A DNA stretch of 64,000 bases. Origin: Paenibacillus sp. LHD-117 (GTDB lineage Bacteria > Bacillota > Bacilli > Paenibacillales > Paenibacillaceae). Location of the stretch: the NCBI RefSeq assembly GCF_030929555.1, contig NZ_JAVFVT010000002.1:124001-188000 (forward strand), given 5' to 3'. The notes below the pieces were generated by a model. That model did not search any database and was not told the origin of the DNA. It saw only the letters and a list, made by a program, of their open reading frames with translations. The position numbers and the translations under genes were made by a program. This document shows, piece by piece, positions 16,128 to 24,595 of the stretch (position 1 is the first letter of the stretch; each line of letters opens with the position of its first letter).

Positions 16128-17318
16128 TTATCTTTGCTCGCTATTGTTAATGGAACCGATTCGCCTAATTTCGGGACGGACAACGACCGAGATTTCGCTG
16201 CGCGCGAAATAGTTCATGCCATTATCCCATTCGTCGTAGACGGTTTTCCAAAACTTCGGATGATGCTCTTCCAAATGATTTCCGAGTCCGAGAACATCCT
16301 TTTTCAATTGCTTATGAGCTTTGTTGATCGTTTGGTCCACCAAATTGTTGATGGATTGTTTGATATTTTCCTGAATTTCGTTTAGAACCGCGTCATCCAA
16401 ATAATTCAAGCGCTCGTAAGCTTCGAGCAGGCTCCCTTCGACATGCAGTTCGATCGTGAACCGAACGCGATTCGGATCGCTAATATCCGAATAGATGCTT
16501 CGATCGATATGATCGATTTTGTAGACGACTAGATTATCTCCGACATTCACTTCAATGACGCCGCTTTTGATGCCGTCCGCGATAAAATTGTAGCCCTCCG
16601 TCTCCGTCTCATCCAGGAAGCCCGACAAATTGTTAGTCGCCCCGTTCATGACGGCGGCGCCGATCAGCGAAATAAAATTTTCGTTTGCGGTTACCTTTTG
16701 TACGATGAAGCTTTGTTTCTTTAACAGAAATTCATGAAGGTCGCCAATTCTCGTTTCCGGCACCATCCTGAAGCTGTCTTGGTTTTTGGAGATCGATTGG
16801 ATGAAAATGACCGGCGTCTTCTCGCCTTGGGGCATCGTATCGAGCACCTGTTTCGCGTCGCCTTTGGCAATCATGATCGCGACGCTGCGCCTGGCGTCGT
16901 TATTGCGCAGGAAGTAATCGAGTACGTTCGCGAAACCCAATTTCGTCCTCGCGACCTTCTCAGAGATGACGACAATCTTCAAATGCTCGAAAAAAGGCGT
17001 CCGACTCGTCATGGAGGACATCTTCGTGATGACGGACAAGATGCTGTTCCCTTCCATCGCAATGTTGAAGTAAGAATCTCCGGCAAGCGAGCTTCCGGAT
17101 TGTCCGGTCTGCTTCAGCCCGGCGGGAATGACTTCCTGGAACGTGACGCGGAACGTTTGTTTGCCCTTCGTCTGTTTCGAGCCTTTAGGCGTCGTCCCTT
17201 CGTCCACCGCGATGCCGGTGACGAATCCCCTTTGCTCCAGCTCCATTCTGTCCCAGCAGCCGGTGAGCGGAAGCATGAACAGAATAAGCGCAAGCAGCAA
17301 TCCCAACCTTTTACTCAT
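16128..17318 (-). CDS. spore germinant receptor lipoprotein, Ger(x)C family (GerAC)
   Basis: A 396-residue lipoprotein with lipobox LTGC (Cys21) followed by the family signature CWDRMELEQRG. It is the C subunit of a nutrient germinant receptor in the inner spore membrane, exposed on the outer face of that membrane. Both Ger(x)C regions are present: the N-terminal domain with TGIAVDE, and the C-terminal domain with the long helix that includes NEIQENIKQSINNLVDQTI. The start overlaps the last eight bases of the GerAB gene. Expression is expected in the forespore, but I could not identify a convincing sigma-G promoter by eye. Confidence 0.93.
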   Translation of the reverse strand: MSKRLGLLLALILFMLPLTGCWDRMELEQRGFVTGIAVDEGTTPKGSKQTKGKQTFRVTFQEVIPAGLKQTGQSGSSLAGDSYFNIAMEGNSILSVITKMSSMTSRTPFFEHLKIVVISEKVARTKLGFANVLDYFLRNNDARRSVAIMIAKGDAKQVLDTMPQGEKTPVIFIQSISKNQDSFRMVPETRIGDLHEFLLKKQSFIVQKVTANENFISLIGAAVMNGATNNLSGFLDETETEGYNFIADGIKSGVIEVNVGDNLVVYKIDHIDRSIYSDISDPNRVRFTIELHVEGSLLEAYERLNYLDDAVLNEIQENIKQSINNLVDQTINKAHKQLKKDVLGLGNHLEEHHPKFWKTVYDEWDNGMNYFARSEISVVVRPEIRRIGSINNSEQR

Positions 17319-18420
17319 GCACTCTTACCTCCCGGATCTTGGCAACGGCATACAAGAACAAAGGAATGGCGATCGCGCCCAAGAGGCCGAGGTAACTGAC
17401 GATTGTGCCAAGATTTGATAATTGCACGATATTTTGAGGTACCATGGATACAAGATATATCGACGGTGCCATGACATATAACATCGTTTTTTTCTTCACT
17501 TTGACCACGTGATGAATCGATTGGACCGACATGTCAAGAGCGATCGAAGTCGTCGCGAAGGTGGATACGAGCCAGAAGATTAGAAACAGCGACTCCAGCC
17601 TCTCGAAAAATTCGCCTGGCACGCTGACTTCCCGGGCAAGCTCGAGCGTCGGGTACATGATGTTCTGCGTGACCTCGTACGAGAAGATGCCGATGGAAAA
17701 GATGTAGACGAATATGTAAGTAACGACAGCAATCAAGACCGCTATCATGGACAGCTTGGGCGCTTTCTCCGGTTTGCGCATCAATCCGGCATAGAACAAT
17801 ACCGCTTCGAATCCGAGAAAAGAGAAAACGGATTCCTTGGAGCCGTTCAAGATTTCCCCCCACGAGGCCGAGAAGAACGGCAGCAGCTTGTTGAATTGAA
17901 ACAAATTAATGCCAAGCAGCAAAAATAAACCCGTGATCACCATGACGAACGGAACAAACATGACTGCGAGACGAACGAGCCCCGTCCGGGAGCCGGACAC
18001 GGCGTATATAACGACGAGCATATAGCTGAGCGAGATGATCTCGATCGGCGTGCGCTCGAACAGGAATTGTTTGGCGAGCTCGGCTACGGATCGGGAGATG
18101 TACGCCGAAAACGTCAAATAATAGAGGAAATAAAATAAGGCTACGCCGAAAGCTACCGGCCTGCCCGTCACGTCGGATACAAATTCAAGAAACGTTCGGT
18201 TGTGAAACTTCGTAGCCAGCTTTGCGGCCAGCCATGCGAGCAGCAAGGTCGCTGCGCCAGCCAATAATATCGATATCCATCCGTCCGATGAGTTCGTCGC
18301 TTTCGCCACGGCTCTTGGAAGTGTCAATATCCCAACCCCTATGATGAGCGAGGTCATCGTAAAAACAATTTCCTTCTGCCCGATACGATCGTCGCCATAT
18401 TCCCAATTCCTCAAGCTCAT
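17311..18420 (-). CDS. spore germinant receptor permease-like subunit (GerAB)
   Basis: A 369-residue protein of the amino acid-polyamine-organocation superfamily (spore germination subfamily) with about ten membrane segments. The N-terminal IGVGILTLPRAVAKATNSSDGW is typical of GerAB, where the unwound first helix binds the germinant. The gene begins six bases after GerAA and overlaps GerAC, so the three subunits are translated together. The nutrient it recognises cannot be read from sequence. Confidence 0.93.
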   Translation of the reverse strand: MSLRNWEYGDDRIGQKEIVFTMTSLIIGVGILTLPRAVAKATNSSDGWISILLAGAATLLLAWLAAKLATKFHNRTFLEFVSDVTGRPVAFGVALFYFLYYLTFSAYISRSVAELAKQFLFERTPIEIISLSYMLVVIYAVSGSRTGLVRLAVMFVPFVMVITGLFLLLGINLFQFNKLLPFFSASWGEILNGSKESVFSFLGFEAVLFYAGLMRKPEKAPKLSMIAVLIAVVTYIFVYIFSIGIFSYEVTQNIMYPTLELAREVSVPGEFFERLESLFLIFWLVSTFATTSIALDMSVQSIHHVVKVKKKTMLYVMAPSIYLVSMVPQNIVQLSNLGTIVSYLGLLGAIAIPLFLYAVAKIREVRVHE

Positions 18421-18426
18421 GGAAGA

Positions 18427-19989
18427 TCACCTCCTTCTTCGTTCGCTCATCTTGTTCTTGTCTTCCGTCTGCATCATTTGCGGCCTCTTGCGCAGGAACG
18501 TTACTGGCGCCCGCAGGATGAGATCCTTCCAGTCGGACGGGAACATCGGCGAGATCGGCGTGAGATACGGAACGCCGAAGCTCTTTAAATTGACCAAATG
18601 GATGCAAATGACCAGGAAAGCCAGAATAACGCCGAATAATCCCAATACGGAAGCCGCGAGCATAATGATAAAACGCAATATCCGGGTCACGATGCCGAAC
18701 GAATAGGAAGGCAGCGTGAAGGAAGCAATGGCGGTTACCGCCACGACGATAACCATGACCGGGCTTACGATGCCGGCCGCAACGGCTGCTTCCCCGATGA
18801 CCAGGCCGCCGACGATGCCGATCGTTTGGCCGATCGGTTTCGGAAGCCGCACGCCGGCTTCGCGCAATATTTCCAGCGTACCTTCCATCAGCAGCGCTTC
18901 GATGAACACCGGGAACGGTACCCCTTCCCGTGCGGACGCGATCGAGAAGGCGATATTCGATGGAATCATGCCATGATGGTACTCCGCGAGCGCAATGTAG
19001 AATCCGGGCAGGAACGTCGCGACGAACGCGGAAATAAACCGTAGGGTGCGAATCAAGCTGGAAATAAGCCAGTGCTGGTAATAATCCTCCGGTGAATTAA
19101 ACGCGGAAGAGATCGTGATCGGCATAACCAACTGAAACGGAGTCCCGTCGACAATGAGGCCTACTTTGCCTTGCATGAGCGAGGCGGCAAATTTGTCCGG
19201 CCTCTCCGTATCCATGATTTGCGGGAAAGGCGATAGGAAGCTGTCCGCGATCCACTGCTCGATGAAGCCGGAGCCCTCCACGTCGTCGACGTCGATCGTA
19301 AGCAACCTGCGTTTCACTTCAGCTACGAGCTTCGGATTAACGATTCCGTCGACGTACGCAACCATGACTTCTTGTTTCGAACGTTCCCCGATCATATAGG
19401 AATCAAGCCGAAGCGACGGATCCTTGATTCTCCGCCGAATAAGCGAGCTATTCGTCCGAATGTCCTCGGTAAAGCCATCCTTCGGTCCGCGGATCAACGA
19501 TTCCGTCTGCGGCTCTTCGATCTGGCGTCGCATCCACCCGCAGCTTCCGATGACGAGCACATGCTCCGTTCCGTCGAGCAGCAAGCAGGTATTTCCCGAT
19601 AGAATCGAGTGGATGGCATCCTTCCTCATAAAAACGGATTGAACGCCTTCCAGCGGCAGAACTTCATCTTTTAACGTTTCGATGAACGTCTTTGCGTCTT
19701 GTATGCCCTTCGCCTCTTCGCTTTTGCCGAACGCGATGATGGGTTTCATCAAATGATCGTGCACCAGGTTTTTGTCGATCATGCCGTCCAGATTCATGAG
19801 AATGCATCGGAATCCGGTTCGGCCCAGCTCGATTTCCTTCGTAATCAGATCGCCGGGCGTATGTAGACGAAAGTGGATGTAATCAACGTTGCTTTGCAAG
19901 TCGGCGGATAGCGGCATATCATCCTTTTCGGCTGAATGGCTGCCCGAACGGACCGCCTGATTGCGAAGCCTATACGAGCTATTCTTCAC
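18427..19989 (-). CDS. spore germinant receptor A subunit (GerAA)
   Basis: A 520-residue A subunit. An N-terminal soluble domain of about 280 residues is followed by four to five membrane segments. The family stretch PFPVFIEALLMEGTLEILRE, the motif RLPKPIGQTIGIVGGLVIGE and a conserved SYSFGIVTRILRF are all present. In the receptor complex this subunit forms the oligomeric ion-conducting core of the germinosome. The start is GTG at 19989 behind GGCGGTGGG. It is the first gene of a four-gene operon. The C-terminus ends with basic residues (MSERRRR). Confidence 0.93.
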   Translation of the reverse strand: MKNSSYRLRNQAVRSGSHSAEKDDMPLSADLQSNVDYIHFRLHTPGDLITKEIELGRTGFRCILMNLDGMIDKNLVHDHLMKPIIAFGKSEEAKGIQDAKTFIETLKDEVLPLEGVQSVFMRKDAIHSILSGNTCLLLDGTEHVLVIGSCGWMRRQIEEPQTESLIRGPKDGFTEDIRTNSSLIRRRIKDPSLRLDSYMIGERSKQEVMVAYVDGIVNPKLVAEVKRRLLTIDVDDVEGSGFIEQWIADSFLSPFPQIMDTERPDKFAASLMQGKVGLIVDGTPFQLVMPITISSAFNSPEDYYQHWLISSLIRTLRFISAFVATFLPGFYIALAEYHHGMIPSNIAFSIASAREGVPFPVFIEALLMEGTLEILREAGVRLPKPIGQTIGIVGGLVIGEAAVAAGIVSPVMVIVVAVTAIASFTLPSYSFGIVTRILRFIIMLAASVLGLFGVILAFLVICIHLVNLKSFGVPYLTPISPMFPSDWKDLILRAPVTFLRKRPQMMQTEDKNKMSERRRR

Positions 19990-20189
19990 GCGGACCCACC
20001 GCCTTTTCTGGATTACTCTCAGTTATTGCCCAAGATGCCTTGTTTGAAACAACAAAAACCGAGGTTCTCGCCTATCATTCGACAATTCTCCGCAAAAAGA
20101 AAAAGAAGAGATGCCTTGTCGGCATCCCCTCCCGTTTACCCGTTTTTCTTGATCGGAATCCATATTTCGCTGCGGTCAAATTTTTTATA

Positions 20190-20227
20190 AATATTCCTTG
20201 ACGAGAATATTCCCAATAGGGTATATT
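20190..20227 (+). promoter_or_regulatory. promoter and operator of the ArsR-SRPBCC operon
   Basis: TTGACG (20198-20203), 18 bases, TATATT (20222-20227). The -35 element lies in the centre of an inverted repeat, AATATTC (20190-20196) and GAATATT (20205-20211). An ArsR dimer bound there would block RNA polymerase, which fits autorepression. Confidence 0.65.
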
Positions 20228-20282
20228 TAGATCACGGGAACGGCAGACGGCCGGGCGGTAAGGAAAGGAAGTGCGGCAAACG

Positions 20283-20606
20283 ATGGACACAGCGACCTTC
20301 AGCGCTCTCTCCGAGCCGAACAGGTTGCGCATTGTAGAGCTGCTTGCCTCCGGACCTCTTACGGTAGGAGACATTGCGGATCGGCTGCAGCTTCGCCAGC
20401 CGCAAGCTTCCAAACATCTGCGCGTCCTGCTCGAAGCCGGACTTGTCGAGGTTCACGCCGACGCGAACCGACGCCACTACGGATTGCGGGTCGACCCCCT
20501 CCGCCGGCTTGACGCTTGGCTCGAGAACTACCGACGCATCTGGAGCGAACGCTACGACAACTTAGACGTTTACTTGAAGAAACTGCAAGAGAAGCAGAAC
20601 GAATAA
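20283..20606 (+). CDS. ArsR family transcriptional repressor
   Basis: A 107-residue winged-helix regulator starting MDTATFSALSEPNRLRIVEL, the standard opening of the ArsR group paired with SRPBCC proteins. The recognition helix is in RQPQASKHLRVLLEAG. No metal-binding Cys pair is present, so it is not an arsenic or zinc sensor. ATG at 20283 is preferred; an upstream in-frame GTG at 20271 would add four residues. It lies 24 bases before an SRPBCC gene and is very likely co-transcribed with it. This pairing is common, and the ligand is usually unknown. Confidence 0.88.
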   Translation: MDTATFSALSEPNRLRIVELLASGPLTVGDIADRLQLRQPQASKHLRVLLEAGLVEVHADANRRHYGLRVDPLRRLDAWLENYRRIWSERYDNLDVYLKKLQEKQNE

Positions 20607-20630
20607 ACCATACTCAAGGAGGAATTATCA

Positions 20631-21140
20631 ATGGCAAATGCAATGGTAACCAAAGTAGAAGGTAACGTACTTACACTGGAGCGCGTATTCGATGCGCCTC
20701 CGGAGCTCGTCTTCCAAGTATTCACCCAAGCGGAGCATCTGAAACAATGGTGGGGACCGCGCGGCTGGGCCGTAACCGTATGCAAGGTGGACTTCCGCCC
20801 AGGCGGCGTATGGCATTATTGCATGAAATGCGAAGACAAGGATCAAGGCGATTTCTTCGGCATGGAATCCTGGGGCAAGGGGATTTACAAGGAAATCGTC
20901 GATGGAGAGAAGTTCGTTTACGTCGACCACTTCTCCGACGCGGAGGGCAACGTTTCGCAGGAAATGCCTGCAGCGGAGTGCACGATACTGTTCGAAAGCT
21001 TCGAAGGCAAGACGAAGCTGATCAGCATCACCAAATACGACACTGCAGAAGCGCTGCAAGCCGTCCTTGACATGGGTATGGAACAAGGTATCAAGGAAAC
21101 TTGGGATCGCCTGGGTGAGCACCTGCAAAACATTCAATAA
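20631..21140 (+). CDS. SRPBCC (AHSA1-type) domain protein
   Basis: A 169-residue START-like protein. The AHSA1 signature RVFDAPPELVFQVFTQAEHLKQWWGP is spread over about residues 18-43, and a C-terminal long helix GMEQGIKETWDRLGEHLQN closes a hydrophobic cavity. Such proteins bind lipophilic small molecules; the bacterial ones are mostly uncharacterised. AAGGAGG before the ATG gives a strong ribosome binding site. It follows the ArsR gene and ends at a strong terminator. Its exact antisense frame is also open, which reflects base composition and not a second gene. Confidence 0.88.
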   Translation: MANAMVTKVEGNVLTLERVFDAPPELVFQVFTQAEHLKQWWGPRGWAVTVCKVDFRPGGVWHYCMKCEDKDQGDFFGMESWGKGIYKEIVDGEKFVYVDHFSDAEGNVSQEMPAAECTILFESFEGKTKLISITKYDTAEALQAVLDMGMEQGIKETWDRLGEHLQNIQ

Positions 21141-21171
21141 ATCGTACGCCCTTCTGCGAACCTTTCAAACG

Positions 21172-21209
21172 AAAAAGCCGGTCAAGGAAAACCTTGATCG
21201 GCTTTTTTT
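21172..21209. terminator. bidirectional intrinsic terminator
   Basis: AAAAAGCCGGTCAAGG and CCTTGATCGGCTTTTT pair over 16 positions with one G-U pair and an AAAA loop. T-runs are present in both directions. It serves the SRPBCC gene and the convergent VOC gene. Confidence 0.9.
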
Positions 21210-21225
21210 GCTGCACGTATATGTT

Positions 21226-21648
21226 TTAAAATTCGCCCATGCCCAGATTAAATTGCCAATGGACGCCGAATTTATCTTCAATGCTGCCGTAGAGCGGTGC
21301 CCAGAACGTCTCCTGGAGCTCCATGACCACTTTGCCGCCTTCCTTCAAACGGTTGAACGCGGATTGGAGCGCATCGCGGTCATCCGTAATTAAAGCAAGA
21401 GTGATGTTGTTTCCTAAAGTAAACGGCATGCCCGGGAACACGTCGGAGAACATCACGTTGCTTCCCATAATGTCCATGCGGGAATGCATGACCATGTTTT
21501 TGGCTTCCTCCGGCAACGGGTAGTTCGGGTCGGACGGCGATTCGCCGAACGTCATGATTTTGGGCATGTCCACCCCAAAGGATTCCGCATAAAACTCGAT
21601 CGCTTCGCGGGTGTTGCCGTTGAAGTTCATATAGACGTTAACTGGCAT
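21226..21648 (-). CDS. VOC family protein, PhnB/YjdN-like
   Basis: A 140-residue protein of the glyoxalase/bleomycin-resistance fold (PhnB subgroup): NFNGNTREAIEFYAESFG at the start, MFSDVFPGMPF in the middle and GSIEDKFGVHWQFNL at the end. The PhnB group is misnamed. It is not needed for phosphonate use, and its role is unknown. The ATG at 21648 has AAGGAGAG nine bases before it; an upstream TTG at 21657 is too close to that SD. It is a single-gene unit that converges on the SRPBCC operon. Confidence 0.88.
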   Translation of the reverse strand: MPVNVYMNFNGNTREAIEFYAESFGVDMPKIMTFGESPSDPNYPLPEEAKNMVMHSRMDIMGSNVMFSDVFPGMPFTLGNNITLALITDDRDALQSAFNRLKEGGKVVMELQETFWAPLYGSIEDKFGVHWQFNLGMGEF

Positions 21649-21769
21649 TCGTTTCAACTCTCCTTTTTTTTCCTCGATTTCTAGGAAAGTATAGCATACG
21701 GGAACGGATGAATTCCAACGGAATCTGGTCTAAAAAAAATAATTAATCGTTAATCCCCGTTCGGCGAAT

Positions 21770-22330
21770 TCACAGTCCGAAATAGCTCTTGATCCGCTCT
21801 GCTGTCTCTTCCGGCGACAGATTCGTGTTGTTGATTCTGAGGTAACGTTCAGATTCAATTTCGCCTTCGAGAGAGTTAAGACGGTATCGCTCCGCCGTCT
21901 TGATGAGGTCATTTTCCGAAAACGCGATATCCCGTTTGGTCGCCTTGTGCAGGAGCCGGTGCTCGCTGCGGTTTCTCTCCAACCGCTCCTCCATTTCCGC
22001 CTCCAGCTCGACGAAGTAGACGGTCGCGCCCCTGGATTCGAATAAATCGCATACGCTTCGCACGTAATCCCAATCCGACTGCAGGTCGAACGCCCACACA
22101 TAGGTAAAGATCAACCCATCCAAATCGCTTTTCGATACTTCCTCGAATATTTCCTGTCGGAACAAATTCACTAACCGTTTGCCTTGAGGGGAACCGTAGC
22201 TGAAGAATGGAGAAACGAGCTCGATTGTCATATGGTTATGGAAAAGCTTTAGCCCGGTCAGCCGCTCAAGCTGCTGCCCGACGGTCATTTTGCCAACCGC
22301 TTGCGGGCCGAATAGCAGGACGAATTTCAA
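21770..22330 (-). CDS. P-loop kinase-like protein (shikimate kinase-like AAA)
   Basis: A protein of about 186 residues with an early Walker A motif, GPQAVGKMT, and a LID-like Arg-rich helix (ERLERNRSEHRLLHK). It has the size and plan of small NMP-kinase/shikimate-kinase-like proteins annotated only as AAA family. The second motif, HNHMTIELVSPFF, is characteristic of this subgroup. The substrate is unknown. Start: TTG at 22330 behind GGGAGG with a nine-base gap. A longer frame from 22357 would overlap the preceding gene and has no SD. It is the last gene of a MerR-SRPBCC-kinase operon. Confidence 0.75.
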   Translation of the reverse strand: MKFVLLFGPQAVGKMTVGQQLERLTGLKLFHNHMTIELVSPFFSYGSPQGKRLVNLFRQEIFEEVSKSDLDGLIFTYVWAFDLQSDWDYVRSVCDLFESRGATVYFVELEAEMEERLERNRSEHRLLHKATKRDIAFSENDLIKTAERYRLNSLEGEIESERYLRINNTNLSPEETAERIKSYFGL

Positions 22331-22346
22331 TCGGAGCGCCTCCCTC

Positions 22347-22802
22347 TCAAGTGACAAGCTTCGCTTCTTTCTCTACCAAATCCATAAAGTCGGTGACGAC
22401 TTTTTCGTTGTTCTTCTGGCCGCCCATCTTCAGAAGCACTTTTCCAAGGAAGTTAACGCCTCGGTTGTGGCCTTCATAAATAAACAACGTATTCTGCTCA
22501 TCCACTTTTTTCAGCGTAAACGCAGCCTCTATCTCGAACGCCTTCGCCAGCGTAAATCCGATCCGATTGTGCTTGAGCGTTTCCGTATTCTCATAGGCGA
22601 GGTCCTCGACGATATACGTTTCGACCCGTTTGCCTTCCTTGTATTTCTGCTCGTACGTCGAACCGACGACACCCGGCTTCTTCTCGAGAACTTTCATCTC
22701 CACCACGTTCGGCATAATGCGCTGGATGTTCTCGAGCTGGAACAACGTCCAGATCTTCTCGATATTCACCGATATGTTTCTCTCCTGATGCCATTCGATC
22801 AT
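22347..22802 (-). CDS. SRPBCC family protein
   Basis: A 151-residue START-like ligand-binding protein: an N-terminal IEKIWTLFQLENIQRIMPNV helix pair, a beta sheet, and a C-terminal helix ending MDLVEKEAKLVT. Its ATG overlaps the MerR stop codon by four bases (ATGA), so translation is coupled. It is a different subgroup from the AHSA1-type protein at 20.6 kb. Linked to a MerR regulator and a small P-loop protein, it may handle a hydrophobic inducer. No function is established. Confidence 0.8.
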   Translation of the reverse strand: MIEWHQERNISVNIEKIWTLFQLENIQRIMPNVVEMKVLEKKPGVVGSTYEQKYKEGKRVETYIVEDLAYENTETLKHNRIGFTLAKAFEIEAAFTLKKVDEQNTLFIYEGHNRGVNFLGKVLLKMGGQKNNEKVVTDFMDLVEKEAKLVT

Positions 22803-23149
22803 GTTTTGTCCGCCTCCTCATATCCTACTGCCATAAATTCGTCTATGCTGTTTACGATCCCTTGCAATCTCGCGATCTCCTTCTCCAACCCGCTTCGTTT
22901 CTCCAGAAGCGTCGACTCCAACTGCTCGAACGATTTCTCGTGAACCGCGGCCAACATCTCTTGTATCGTAAATTGAAACATCCGAAGATGCACCAATATC
23001 CGGGCGATCAAATACGAGTGGTTGTCGTAGTAGCGATATTTGTTTTTGGGATCGATACGTACTGGCTCGAGTAGCTTGATTTCCTCGTAGTACCGCAGCG
23101 TTTCTTTGCTGAGTCCCGTCATTTCCGCGAATTCTCCGATACGGTAGAT
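22799..23149 (-). CDS. MerR family transcriptional regulator, apparent ATC start
   Basis: A protein of about 116 residues: a winged helix (EMTGLSKETLRYYEEIKLLEP) and a coiled-coil dimerisation helix. It lacks a clear C-terminal ligand domain. The family N-terminus, YRIGEFAEMTGLSKETLRYY, is fully encoded, but the codon before it is ATC, not ATG. GAGGAGGGG stands five to six bases ahead of that ATC, with an in-frame TGA just upstream. The first ordinary start, ATG at 23122, would delete nine residues and half of the first DNA-binding helix. Either the gene uses an ATC start, like the rare AUU start of infC, or it has a start-codon mutation. It heads a three-gene operon. Confidence 0.78.
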   Translation of the reverse strand: MYRIGEFAEMTGLSKETLRYYEEIKLLEPVRIDPKNKYRYYDNHSYLIARILVHLRMFQFTIQEMLAAVHEKSFEQLESTLLEKRSGLEKEIARLQGIVNSIDEFMAVGYEEADKT

Positions 23150-23262
23150 GGCTGCCCCCTCCTCTCACCTACTATAAAGCATGGGGCGCACCGCATGGTC
23201 AACCCTTTTCTCCACGATAACCGCCTTCTATGATAGAATGACCTTCTAAGGGAGGAATTAAC

Positions 23263-24288
23263 ATGAAGCTTGCAACCTTGCGCGTTTTGCGACAATACAT
23301 GGATGACTATATGGCCAAATGGCCCTTCAGCGGCACGATCCTCGTCGCCCGCAAAGGAGAGCTATTATTTCGCGAAGCGTACGGGCACGCCAGCCTGGAA
23401 CATGACGTGCCGAATCGGCCGGAAACGAAGTTCGGCATCTGGTCGATCACGAAATCGTTCACCGCGCTCTCCGTTGCCATGCTGGCGGAGGAAGGCAAGT
23501 TGAAGCTCGATGACGAGTTGAGCCGTTACATTCCCGAGTTGGCCGCCGCTCCACGGATTACGATTTTGCAGGCCATGAACCACGTCTCCGGATTAGTGAA
23601 CTTTACGAACATGCCGGAGTACAACGGAGGACTGAACAAAAAACCGGTCTCCAAGGAAGAGACGCTGCGTCTATTGCTGAGCAAACCGATGGATTTCGAG
23701 CCCGGCGCGCAGTTTGCCTACAACAATACGGGATACTTCTTGCTCGGCCTCGTAATCGAAGCCGCGAGCGGCATGGCGTTCGACGCTTTTATCGCAAGCC
23801 GGATCCTACAGCCTCTTGGCTTAAGCCGAACCGGCGTAAACGACGGCAGAAGCCTGATCCCAGACTTGGCATCCGCGTATCATGCATCGGAGAATGGTCC
23901 GATACCGATGGAATTCATCGAGATGAGCACGGTGTTTTCGGCCGGCGGCATGTATTCGACGATTGACGACCTGCACGCGTGGGCACAATCGTTCGATACG
24001 GCGAAGCTCGTAAGCCGTTCTACGCTGGAGCAGGCCTTCGCGAAGGAAGGCGCCCCTTATGGACTCGGCTGGTTTCTGGACGAGAAACACGGGCGAAGGC
24101 GCATCCATCACGGCGGCGCCTACCGCGGCTTCCGCACCGAGCTTCACCGGTATCCGGACGAAGAAACAACGATTATCGTGCTGACGAATTACGATTTTGT
24201 GCCTGCGACGAAGCTAGCGGACGCGTTATCCGCGCTCGTGTTCGGCGAGGAATCCGTCGTACCCGAATTCCCTCAGCCTATGCCATGA
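23263..24288 (+). CDS. serine hydrolase, class C beta-lactamase family
   Basis: A 341-residue penicillin-binding-protein-like hydrolase. The nucleophile is Ser61 in SITK (Lys64), the second motif is Tyr153-Asn-Asn155, and HHGGAYRGF supplies the third (KTG-equivalent) motif, so the catalytic set is complete. There is no signal peptide, which suggests an intracellular esterase or peptidase rather than an antibiotic resistance enzyme. SD AGGGAGG precedes the ATG. The frame ends at 24288 with a TGA that overlaps an ATG of the next frame, which encodes what looks like the missing C-terminal domain. The gene may therefore be split. Confidence 0.88.
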   Translation: MKLATLRVLRQYMDDYMAKWPFSGTILVARKGELLFREAYGHASLEHDVPNRPETKFGIWSITKSFTALSVAMLAEEGKLKLDDELSRYIPELAAAPRITILQAMNHVSGLVNFTNMPEYNGGLNKKPVSKEETLRLLLSKPMDFEPGAQFAYNNTGYFLLGLVIEAASGMAFDAFIASRILQPLGLSRTGVNDGRSLIPDLASAYHASENGPIPMEFIEMSTVFSAGGMYSTIDDLHAWAQSFDTAKLVSRSTLEQAFAKEGAPYGLGWFLDEKHGRRRIHHGGAYRGFRTELHRYPDEETTIIVLTNYDFVPATKLADALSALVFGEESVVPEFPQPMP

Positions 24289-24524
24289 CGCACGAACAGT
24301 TCGTAGACTATATCGGCGTCTACGAAGGATTCGGATGCAAGGCGGCGGTTGACCGGGACCAGGAAGGCATGTTCTTCGTATGGAACGATCGCGAGCTTCA
24401 CCGGATGTACCCGATCTCGGCTGATCGGTTTCATGATGCTTGGATTGCATGGGAGTACGGCTTCAAGCGGAGCGATCTCGGCGAGCTGTCGTTCCTAGGG
24501 ATGAAGAAAACGCAATTGTCGTGA
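24285..24524 (+). CDS. C-terminal accessory domain split from the serine hydrolase
   Basis: A 79-residue frame starting THEQFVDYIGVYEGFG, which resembles the small beta domain that follows the catalytic domain in many class C-like serine hydrolases (LDxYVGxYE pattern). Its ATG overlaps the hydrolase stop as ATGA, one frame over. Either the domain is made separately by translational coupling, or a single-base change has split one gene. No SD specific to this ATG is seen. It ends before a strong hairpin. Confidence 0.6.
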   Translation: MTHEQFVDYIGVYEGFGCKAAVDRDQEGMFFVWNDRELHRMYPISADRFHDAWIAWEYGFKRSDLGELSFLGMKKTQLS

Positions 24525-24548
24525 CCGCGCTAACATAGCTATAGATAA

Positions 24549-24574
24549 GAGGCTGGGCGATCGCGCCCAGCCTC
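24549..24574. terminator. hairpin between convergent genes
   Basis: Perfect 11-bp stem GAGGCTGGGCG/CGCCCAGCCTC with loop ATCG. It lies between the serine hydrolase unit and the convergent isomerase gene. The following T-run is poor on both strands. Confidence 0.65.
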
Positions 24575-24595
24575 CTTGCTTGCGAAGAGATCGGT

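Noticed and set aside
20628..21137. 169-codon frame exactly opposite the SRPBCC gene
   Set aside because: The sense frame has a clear domain, SD and terminator. The antisense frame has none of these.
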